Source: Limnoglobus roseus | Lineage (GTDB): Bacteria > Planctomycetota > Planctomycetia > Gemmatales > Gemmataceae | DNA length: 64,000 nt | Assembly (NCBI RefSeq): GCF_008254045.1 | Contig: NZ_CP042425.1 | Location: forward strand, 7,268,163 to 7,332,162 | Direction: 5' to 3' | Shown here: piece after piece, positions 15,743 through 24,700 of the stretch | Numbering within the stretch: the stretch's first letter is position 1 | Layout of the letters: every line of letters starts with the position of its first letter | Translations under genes and position numbers: made by a program | The notes under the pieces: generated by a model | Databases searched by the model: none | Told to the model about the DNA's origin: nothing | The model's input: the letters and a program-made list of their open reading frames with translations, nothing else

Positions 15743-16039
15743 ATGGAACCGACGCGAGAGGAAGTGGACCGCATGCCCGGCCCGGTGGTGCTGGAGTTCG
15801 GGGCCGAGTGGTGCCCCCACTGCCAGGCGATTCAATCGGACATGACGACCGTGCTGATGAGGCACCCGGGCGTGCGACACATTCAGGTCGAGGACGGCAA
15901 GGGCAAGTCGCTCGGGCGGTCGTTCCGGGTGAAGCTGTGGCCGACGCTGGTGTTCTTGCGGGACGGCCAGGTGGTAAGCCAGATCGTGCGGCCGTCGGCG
16001 GACGAGATCGGCAAGGGATTGGCGGAACTGGTGGGATGA
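15743..16039 (+). CDS. Thioredoxin-like protein
   Basis: 98 residues with the redox motif in FGAEWCPHCQAIQSDM and the cis-Pro segment LWPTLVFLRDGQVV. There is no signal peptide, so it is cytoplasmic. The active site is WCPHC rather than the canonical WCGPC. It overlaps the next gene by four bases (ATGA), indicating coupling. Confidence 0.88.
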   Translation: MEPTREEVDRMPGPVVLEFGAEWCPHCQAIQSDMTTVLMRHPGVRHIQVEDGKGKSLGRSFRVKLWPTLVFLRDGQVVSQIVRPSADEIGKGLAELVG

Positions 16040-16292
16040 ACGATCAGCCCTCGCACCCGGTTCGGGGCACCACCGACGCCGAGGAGTCGGCGAAGTTCCG
16101 TAAGTACGCCGGCCGCATCCTCGTGGTCGTAGTCGTCGCGTTGTTCATCGCGGCCGCCGGGTTGGTCGTCGCCGGCTGGCTGCCGGTTACTGGTGAGGAC
16201 TCATTGTTGGGTTGGTCCTGGCAGCTTTACTTCTTGTCGGCGGCCTGACCGCGGCCGTCATCCTCTACGCCATGTCGCAGGACGGGGCGTGA
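16036..16292 (+). pseudogene. Small two-helix membrane protein with a frameshift
   Basis: From ATG 16036 (overlapping the thioredoxin stop) the frame gives MNDQPSHPVRGTTDAEES, a first membrane helix (ILVVVVVALFIAAAGLVVAG) and a stop at 16248. In a different frame the same DNA reads LIVGLVLAALLLVGGLTAAV then ILYAMSQDGA and TGA at 16290-16292, a textbook second helix. A one-base indel near 16200 therefore breaks or recodes a two-helix protein. Confidence 0.6.
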
Positions 16293-16296
16293 CGGT

Positions 16297-16797
16297 CTAC
16301 TGAATGAGGTATTCGTCGAACAGAATGTCTTTGATTGGGTTGCTCTTCGCCCCAGGTGCCAGCACCTCGCCGAAGGCCTTCTTCAGCCCGTCGCTCACGC
16401 CCCGGACGCCTTGGGTGTGGCGGACATCGGCGAGGGTTCGGTCCGTCAGGAAGGTGATCGCGGCGTTCTTGAGTTCGGTCTTCTTCTTTTCGACCCGAGC
16501 TTCCAATATCCGGTAGTCCGTTTCGTCGACTTGAATGGACAACTTTACCCGGAGATACCGGGTCAACCGCTCCTCCTTGAGGTTGACGGTCACCTCCCCG
16601 AACGGGATCAGATCTGAGGTGGGGGCGGCGAGTTGCCTCTCGATGCGGGCCACCCGTCCTTCGAGGTCGCTGACCCTAGCCAGCAACTTCTGCTCGGCAG
16701 AGGGTTCGACTTTCGTGGGCGGATCGGACTTCGCGGGGATCGGGGTGACCGAGAAGGTCAGGAAGGCGGCCGCTCCGACGAGTAACAAGGTTCGCAA
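16297..16797 (-). CDS. FliL-like protein with signal peptide
   Basis: 166 residues from a TTG start at 16797 supported by GGGAG seven bases upstream. A signal sequence (MRTLLLVGAAAFLTFSVTPI) and a short coiled coil precede a FliL-type domain: FGEVTVNLKEERLTRYLRVK, LEARVEKKKTELKNAAITFL. Classical FliL is a stator-associated flagellar membrane protein. No flagellar genes are near and the N-terminus looks cleavable, so a flagellar role is uncertain. Confidence 0.75.
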   Translation of the reverse strand: MRTLLLVGAAAFLTFSVTPIPAKSDPPTKVEPSAEQKLLARVSDLEGRVARIERQLAAPTSDLIPFGEVTVNLKEERLTRYLRVKLSIQVDETDYRILEARVEKKKTELKNAAITFLTDRTLADVRHTQGVRGVSDGLKKAFGEVLAPGAKSNPIKDILFDEYLIQ

Positions 16798-17002
16798 GGT
16801 AGACTCCCGGGGGTTGAGATTCCGTCTGAACCCTAGAACGGGATGTTTCTCACAGCTATCGAAATCGCTTGGTACTTTACGGCCGGACAGGCAGTTATGC
16901 TGATACTCGTATGTTTACGGTCATGGAGTATCGGCCAAAGGCGAAGTGACTGTGCCCTCGGATACACTCCACCGGTTCGTAGGCGTTGTTGCGATTGCGG
17001 CT

Positions 17003-17046
17003 CCTCTGCTCCACTCTGCCACGTACGTGATGGAGTGGAGCAGAGG
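17003..17046. repeat. 14-bp perfect inverted repeat
   Basis: CCTCTGCTCCACTC at 17003-17016 pairs with its exact complement at 17033-17046 around a 16-nt loop. It lies in the 530-bp gap 16798-17328, where I see no intact gene. A partly protein-like plus-strand stretch at ~17085-17267 (DAIHDRDLGIVGLIGEIL, TAFAANIFRPDFASRL) may be the tail of a decayed gene. Confidence 0.5.
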
Positions 17047-17328
17047 TTTCTCCCCGCCCAACTCTGGCTGAACTACGCCGCCTTCTTGTCCATGTGGCCT
17101 GGCTGCTTCTCGGCGTAGACGCCATCCACGACCGCGACCTCGGGATCGTCGGGCTAATCGGCGAGATCCTGTACAGGACGGCGTTCGCCGCGAACATTTT
17201 CCGGCCGGACTTCGCATCTCGGCTCATTCCGATAATTCATCCATCACTTGTCACAAAACCGATCCCGTAGTCGTCCTTGATGGCGGACGGGGGTACCGTG
17301 GCACGAAACTTTCGATGAGGAGAAGTCC

Positions 17329-17757
17329 ATGATTCGTGGAACGCTGGTGCTGGTCACGGGGATCAGCCTCGGGCTCGGTGGCATGCTCGCCGCACGGCAT
17401 GACGAGAAGCCGCACGGGACAGCGGTGAAATTGCTCGCGGCGCGAGACATCGCCGAGAAGTTGGATGGCAAAGAGGCGAAAGCGACGGCGGTCGAGGTGA
17501 CCATCGAACCGGGGCAGGCGGGTGACCCGCACCGCCACCCCGGCCCGGCCTTCGGGTACGTCCTGGAGGGAGAGTACGAGTGGGCCATCGACGACCAACC
17601 GGCCAAGGTGCTGAAAGCCGGCGAGACGTTCTACGAACCGGGCGGGTGCCTGCACCGGGTGTCCAAAAACTCCGGCAAGGTGAAGACGCGAGTCCTCGCC
17701 TGGGTGCTCCACCCTCGCGAGGCCAAGGATCTGGTCATCCCGGAACCAAAGAAATAA
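17329..17757 (+). CDS. Secreted cupin-domain protein
   Basis: 142 residues with an N-terminal signal-like segment and one Cupin_2 domain: DPHRHPGPAFGYVLEGEYEW gives the His/His/Glu metal ligands of motif 1, and GETFYEPGGCLHRVSKN supplies the His of motif 2. AGGAGAAG precedes the ATG. It is followed 9-15 bp later by a DoxX-like gene, a common pairing, and both are probably one transcription unit. The substrate is unknown. Confidence 0.85.
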   Translation: MIRGTLVLVTGISLGLGGMLAARHDEKPHGTAVKLLAARDIAEKLDGKEAKATAVEVTIEPGQAGDPHRHPGPAFGYVLEGEYEWAIDDQPAKVLKAGETFYEPGGCLHRVSKNSGKVKTRVLAWVLHPREAKDLVIPEPKK

Positions 17758-17772
17758 CGAGGGGTTATGACC

Positions 17773-18240
17773 ATGGGATTGGAAGCAGATCCGTCGGATC
17801 GCTGGCAGGCGCTCGCCCGCGTCCTGGTTCGCCTCGCGCTGGCGGCCTCATTCCTGTCGGCGGTGGCCGACCGGCTCGGGGTGTGGGGCCCGCCGGGCGC
17901 GGCCGGTGTCGCTTGGGGCAGCGTGTCGGCGTACGAAGAATACGTTGCCAAGCTGAACTGGTTCCTGCCCCCGGGCGTGGTGCCGGTGGTCGGGTGGACG
18001 GCCACAGTCGCAGAGGTGTTGCTTGCGGTGGGGCTGCTGATCGGCTGGCGGCTCCAGTGGGTCGCGTTCGCGGCGGGCGTGCTGCTGACCGCTTTTGTGT
18101 TGGCGATGGGCGTTGCCCTCGGGCCGAAGCCGCCTCTGGACTACTCCGTGCCGTCGGCGGCAGCCGCGGCGTTCCTGTTAGCGGCCGTATCGCGACCGGC
18201 TGCCGTCGGGCCCGTGACCGATAACAGGAGGAAGTCATGA
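17773..18240 (+). CDS. DoxX-like integral membrane protein
   Basis: About 155 residues with four membrane helices: ALARVLVRLALAASFLSAVA, VVGWTATVAEVLLAVGLLIG, WVAFAAGVLLTAFVLAMGVA, PSAAAAAFLLAAV. This is the DoxX/DoxD small-subunit pattern. ATG 17773 has GAGGGG at 8-nt spacing and is preferred over ATG 17767. The stop overlaps a short start at 18238, where a following gene has been lost. Confidence 0.8.
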   Translation: MGLEADPSDRWQALARVLVRLALAASFLSAVADRLGVWGPPGAAGVAWGSVSAYEEYVAKLNWFLPPGVVPVVGWTATVAEVLLAVGLLIGWRLQWVAFAAGVLLTAFVLAMGVALGPKPPLDYSVPSAAAAAFLLAAVSRPAAVGPVTDNRRKS

Positions 18241-18279
18241 AGGCGGTCGTGATCGGTGGCACCTGGATCAAAGGGTGAA
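18238..18279 (+). pseudogene. Beheaded remnant of an NAD(P)-binding oxidoreductase start
   Basis: AGGAGGAAGTC precedes ATG 18238, and the first residues MKAVVIGGT match the opening beta strand and glycine motif of NmrA/SDR-type Rossmann proteins. The frame then reads WIKG and stops (normally GxxG would follow). Only the promoter-proximal 13 codons survive, fused to unrelated DNA, so this is the scar of a deletion. ATGA overlap shows it was the third gene of the cupin-DoxX operon. Confidence 0.6.
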
Positions 18280-18296
18280 ACGTCACGCCGCGTCCT

Positions 18297-18417
18297 CGGC
18301 GCCTGCCCGTTTTTACCCGGTCGGCGCCGGGATGCGTTCCCACCGCTCCATGGGGCACGACCGGCACGTGTACTTCGTCTCCACGAACTTCCCCTCCTCG
18401 GGCTTCCCTTCGACCGT
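18297..18417 (-). pseudogene. Small zinc-ribbon protein fragment
   Basis: The minus strand reads EGKPEEGKFVETKYTCRSCP then MERWERIPAPTG and a stop. The CxxC pair (CRSC) resembles one half of a zinc ribbon. The frame is closed a few codons upstream by TAG with no start, so it is a fragment. The rest of the gap 18279-18750 shows nothing I can support beyond the upstream region of the giant gene. Confidence 0.35.
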
Positions 18418-18750
18418 CTACCTGACGCGGAACATATAACCTTGTGGGCGTGCCTCGGACAGCAACTGTCGGGGGGTTCGAACGGCGTCATCCAGCGGGC
18501 TCCACGGACTTCGGAGCAGTAAACCGAGAATATCGCTCGGCGTGCGCGCGAACCGCCGACTTGTTCCCGTTCCTGGAGAGCGGATATCGACGGTACTCAA
18601 CTCGGCTCATTGGGCGTTAGCGATTTCACAACCTTATTTCCGAGACGAGGCAAATCCAAGTTATAGCTACGCTCCGGGTAACAAAACGGCTCCACTCTGG
18701 CATAGCGATTGCTCGCCAGATGTCTTGTTCCCATACTTGAGAGCCACCCG

Positions 18751-21700
18751 ATGTCTGATGTCGCTGTCGATCTTCCTTTTAGTCAGCCCGCACAATCTCC
18801 GTCTCACCTGTCACAAGTTCTCCGAACGAAGAAAAGCTCCCTCAACGATTTGGCACTGGATACGTTGGACTCGGCTGCACCCGGTGATCGACGGCTGTTG
18901 AAGCGGTTTCGGCAAAACGTCTCGCGAATTCAGAGGGCCTATCAGGAATTGTCCGTCTCCGCGAGGCAAGGCGGGCCGGTTTCGAGCGTGGCGGATTGGT
19001 TGCTGGACAATTACTACGTCATCGAAAGCGTCCTTCGCCAGATTCGTTCGCACCTGCCGCGCAGTTACTATCGCGAGCTTCCGGCCATCGCGAGAGGCTC
19101 CGACGCCGGCCTGCCCCGGATTTTCTCGCTGGCGACGACGCTTCTGGCTCAGACCGAAGGGGCGATTTCCGAGCCGCAACTCCGAGCGGACGTGAAGGCC
19201 TTCCAGCAAATCGCCACGCTGACCATCGGCGAAGTGTGGGCCATTCCCACGATGCTGCGATTGGCGACGGTCGAGGCGATTCGGAACCTCGCGGACGACA
19301 TTCTCAAAACTCGCCACGAGATGGTGCAGGCAGAATCCGATCTCGCGATGGTCCGCGCCGGACGCCGGACGCAGTTGCCAGCGACGGCCACGGATGCGTA
19401 CCGACTGTACTTCTGGGACGCGCTCAAGACGCATAGCATCGCCGCTGACGCGGAAGCGGATGTCGTCCATGACTGGGTGAAGGTTCACCTCGCGGACGTC
19501 AACGAGGTCGCTCACCGCGAACACACCCGGCAAGCCGGCGAGCAACTTGCGATCGGGAACGCGGTCACGAACCTTCGCGTTCTGGACGTGATCGACTGGA
19601 TGGCCTTCTTTGAAGCCGTGAGTGGCGTCGAAGAAGTGCTGCGGACCGATCCCAACGGCGTGTACGCAACTCAGGACTTCGCGACGCGCGACCGCTGCCG
19701 GCGGGCGGTCGAGGAACTCGCGAAGGGAAGCCGGCGGGCAGAACTCGACGTCGCGCGGCTGGCCGTGGCAATGGCCACGCAGCATCGGGAGTACCCCGTG
19801 TCGGGGCACGTCGCCAGCGTCTTGCTCGGCGAAAGCCGGGAGGCGTTCGAGCAGCAACTGGGCTATCGCCCCACCTGGTCCGCCGTCCGACAAACGGTCG
19901 CGGTCCGCCACCCACACCTCGTCTACTTCGGGTCGCTGGCGGTCTTCACGCTCGCGCTGCTCGTGGCTACGTTGCTGTTCAGCCCGCTGCCGGCTTGGTG
20001 GGCGCCGCTCGTGATTTTGCCGCTGGCCCTGTCGCCGTGCCTCGACTTGGCCGTCGCGTTCACGCAAATCGTGGCCCGCCAGTTCGCGCCGCCGCGCGTA
20101 CTACCGAAGCTGGACTGGAAAGGCGACATCCCGGACGACTGCGCCACGTTCTTGGTTGTGCCGACGTTGATCTCCCGCCCGGCCCAAGCCGCGGGGCTGA
20201 TCGAGCGGTTGGAACTGCACTACCTGTCGAACCCCGACGGGGCGTTGCGGTACGCCTTGCTGACGGACTTCACCGACGCGGCCCAGGAAACGATGCCGGA
20301 CGACGAGGCGTGCGTTACGGCGCTCACGACCGGCATCGCGAAACTGAACCAACAGTACGCAACGCCCGAATCGCCGCGGTTCTTCGTCTTCCACCGCTGC
20401 CGACAGTTCAACCCGACCGAGGGGTGCTGGATGGGCTGGGAACGGAAGCGGGGCAAACTCGAAGAGTTCAATCACCTCCTTCGCGGCGCCGCGGAAACGA
20501 GCTACACGACCAAGTTCCCCGCCACCGAGGGCCTGCCGCGGATGCGGTTCATTCTGACGCTGGACACCGACACGGTGCTGCCGCGGGACGCCGCCAAGCA
20601 CATGATCGCGACGCTGGCGCACCCGCTGAATCGTGCCCGCAAGTCGGCGGACGGCCGACGGGTCGAGGCCGGGTACGCGGTGTTGCAGCCGCGGGTGAAC
20701 TTCCTGTATCAGACCGGCTTCCGCTCCTGGTTCGCCCGGCTGTTCGCGGGGTCGGCCGGCGTCGACCCGTACTCGACCGCGTGTTCCGACACCTACATGG
20801 ACCTCTTCGCCCGCGGCTCCTTCACGGGCAAAGGCCTCTACGACATCGACGCATTCGCCGACACCGCGGGCGAAGCCTTCCCGGACAATCGCATCCTGAG
20901 CCACGACCTGATCGAATCGAACTACGCCCGCTGCGCGCTCGCGACGGACATCGAGGTGTACGACGAGTTCCCGGCCCGGTACCACGCTTACGCTCGCCGC
21001 GATCACCGCTGGATTCGCGGGGACTGGCAACTGCTGCCGTGGCTGGGGAAGCGAGTCCCCACGCCGCGCGAGCCGCTACCGAACGTGCTGCCGGCGCTGG
21101 AACGATGGAAGATCGTCGATAACCTCCGTCGAAGCCTGCTGGCGCCCGCGCTCATTCTGTTGCTCGTCGCCGGCTGGACTATCCTGCCGGGATCGGCGTG
21201 GGGCTGGACGCTCCTGGCGCTGGCGCCGCTCGCGTTCCCGACGCTCGCAATGGTCCTCGGCGGCTGCACGACCATTTTGAAGGGCCGCACCCCGCGAAGG
21301 GTCTGGGCACAGTTGCGGTTCGACCTCGGCAACACCGCGGGCCAGGGCTTGCTGCGAATCGTGTTTCTCCTGAACGAAGCCGTTCACGCGGTCGATGCCA
21401 TCGCACGAACGCTGTATCGGCTGCTGATTTCCCGCCGGCACCTGCTGGAGTGGGAATCAGCCGCCGCGACCGACCGTCGGCTGGGGGACGATTTCCGCTC
21501 GTTCGCGACCGCGATGCGGACGAACAGCGTGCTGGCCCTCGGCCTGACGGCGCTCGTGGCGTGGTTCGCCCCGTGGAGTCTGATCGCTGCCGCTCCGCTG
21601 CTCGCGAGCTGGTTACTCGCCCCGTTCGTGGCCTACCGGGTCAGCCAGCCGCGGGCCGTTCGCGAGATTCTGCTCACGGACGCGGATCGGCACGAACTCG

Positions 21701-24700
21701 AGCGCGTGGCCCGTCGCACCTGGGATTTCTTCGAGACGTTCGTGAACGACGACGGCAACTGGCTACCGCCGGACAACTATCAGGAAAGCCCGCTCGGCGT
21801 GGTCGCCCACCGGACCTCGCCGACGAACATCGGTCTGTACCTGCTGGCCGTGCAGGCCGCGAACGACTTCGGCTACATCACGCCCGGTGCGATGTGCGAC
21901 CGGTTGGAGAAGGCATTCGATTCGCTGGACCGCCTCGAACGGAACCACGGCCACTTCCTCAACTGGTACGACACCAGCAAGCTCACCACCCTGCTGCCGG
22001 CGTACGTCTCGACCGTAGACAGCGGCAACCTCCTCGCGTGCCTGCTGGCCCTCGTTCACGGGTTGAACGAAGACGACACGCGAACGTCGAACCCGGCGCA
22101 AATCGGCCTCGACCACACGCTCGGCGTGCTGCTCGACGAACTGGACCGCGAGGGCTATAAGGCATCGCCGAAGGACTCCCTAGCCGCGGCCGTGCAGGGC
22201 GGCGATCGAACCGCGATCCTGAAAGCGGTGGAGGGGCTGAAGGCCTCGATCGTTACTGAGTCGGAATCGAACCGCTGGTTGAACCTGCTGGTCCGGCAAG
22301 TTCAGCAAAAGCACGCCACGACGAACGGCGAACCGTTGCACGCACGCCTGGCGGCTCTGGCGGCGCGGGCCCGCCGGTACGCGGACGAGATGGACTTCCG
22401 GTTCCTCTTCAACGCGGACCGCGAGTTGTTCACGATCGGCTACAACGCCACCGCCAACCGCTTCGACGCGAACTACTACGACCTCCTCGCGTCGGAGGCG
22501 TGCATCGCCAGTTTCCTCGCGGTCGCCCGCGGCGAAGTCGCGCGCAAGCACTGGTTCCGCCTCGGCCGCCTCGCCACGCGGGCCGCGGGTTCGACGGGTC
22601 TCGTCTCCTGGGGCGGGACGATGTTCGAGTACCTGATGCCGCGGCTGCTGTTGCCGATTCCGCCCGGCGTGCTGCTCGACAAAGCCCAGCGGACGGCCGT
22701 GAAGCGGCAGATCGAGTACGGGAAGGAAATCCACCTGCCGTGGGGCATCTCCGAGTCGGGCTTCGCCGTCGTCGACGCGGGCCAAGTCTACCAATACCAG
22801 TCATTCGGCGTGCCGGGCCTGGGCTTGAAACGCGGCCTCGACCGCGACCGCGTGATCGCGCCTTACGCGACGCTTCTCGCCGTGGACGTCGATCCGGTCG
22901 AAGCGGTCAAGAACCTGCGCCACCTTCGGTCCCTCGGTGGCGAGGGGCGGTACGGCTTCTACGAGGCGATGGACTTTACCCCGGATCGCTCGGAAGGCAC
23001 GGCGCCCAACGTGGTGAAGTCGTACATGGCCCACCACCAGGGGATGGGCTTCCTGGCCATCGCGAACCGCCTTCGCGGTGGCGTCTTCCGGCGGCGGCTG
23101 CGCGCCGAACCCGCGGTCAAGGCAGCCGAGTTGTTGCTGGAAGAACGTGTGCCGACCGACGCGCCGCTGCTTGAGCCGCTTGGCCCGCCGGAGAACTCGA
23201 CCGGACCGGCTGCTCTAATCAGCAGCGCGTCGAAACGCCGCATCACGACGCCGGACACGCCGACGCCGAAGACGCACATCCTGTCGAACGGCCACTACTC
23301 GGTCATGGTCACGAACGCCGGGGCCGGCTTCAGCGCGTGGAACGCCTACTCCGTCACGCGGTGGCGGCCGGACGGGACGTGCGACGAACAGGGGCAATTC
23401 GTTTACATCCGCGACCGCCAGACCGGGAAGTTCTGGTCGGCCGGGTATCAGCCGACGCGGCGAGAGCCGAAATCGTTCGAGGTGATCTACGCCATAGACA
23501 AGGCCGAATTCCGCCGCATCGACGACGAGATCGAAACCGTGATGGAAGTCGTGGTCGCCCCGGACCGCGACCTGGAAGTGCGGCGGGTGACGCTCGCCAA
23601 CCTCGGCCAACGGCCGCGGTCGCTCGACCTGACCAGCTACGCGGAAATCGTGCTCGACACGCAGGCGGCCGACGTGGCCCACCCAGCCTTCGGCAAACTC
23701 TTCCTGGAAACCGAGTGGCTGGCGAACTCGTCGGCCCTGCTCGTGCGGCGACGGCCGCGCTCGCCCCAAGCGCCGGCCCCGTGGGCCTTCCACGCCACCA
23801 TCGGCCCCGATGCCACGGGTGAAGTGTCCTGGGATTCCGACCGCGTTCAGATCCTCGGTCGGCGGCGGACCACGGCCGAGCCGGCGATGCTCGATTCGCA
23901 CTGCGCCAACCTCGGCGGGACGACGGGGGCCGTACTCGATCCCGCGCTCGCGTTGCGGCGGCACGTCACAGTGGAGCCGGGCGAACGCGCCACCGTCAGC
24001 TTCGTGACCGGGGCGGCGATGACGCGCGAAGCGATCCTGAAACTCTTGGAAAGCGTCTCGACGCCGGCCGCGGTCGATCACGTTTTCGAGCTAGCCTGGG
24101 CACAGTCGCGGATCGAGTTGCAGCACAACCACCTCAAGACCGAGGACATTCACCTCTTCCAACGGCTCGCAGGACACTTGCTCTACCCGGTGGGGCCGCT
24201 TCGAGCGCCGCAACAGATTTTGGCGACGAACCGCGAGTCGCAATCCGGGCTCTGGCGCTTCGGCATCTCCGGCGACTGGCCGATCACGCTCGTTCGGCTG
24301 AACGGCCCGGACGGCCTGCCCCTGCTCCGGCACTTGCTGCTCGCACACCACTACTGGACGAGTCACGGCCTCAAGGCGGACCTTGTCGTGTTGCTCGCCA
24401 ACGCCGGTGGGTACTTCGATGAACTGCACAACCAGACGACGGGCCTGGTCCGTTCGCTCGTTCCCGCGGACCGGCTCGACCGACCGGGCGGCGTGTTCGT
24501 GCGAAAGGGCTGGCAGATGAACGAGGCCGACCGCGTTTTACTGCTGACCGTCGCGCGGGTCGTGCTGGACGACCGCTCTGGCCCGCTGGAAAGCCAGGCC
24601 GACCGTCTGGGAACGCCGCAGTCGATGCCGCCACGGTTGGTCCGAAAATCTGGTACGCCCGCTCGCCCGGAACCACGGATCGAACCGACGCCCCGGCATT

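Noticed and set aside
16843..17118. 91-residue plus-strand frame
   Set aside because: Crosses a perfect inverted repeat, has mixed composition and no ribosome binding site.
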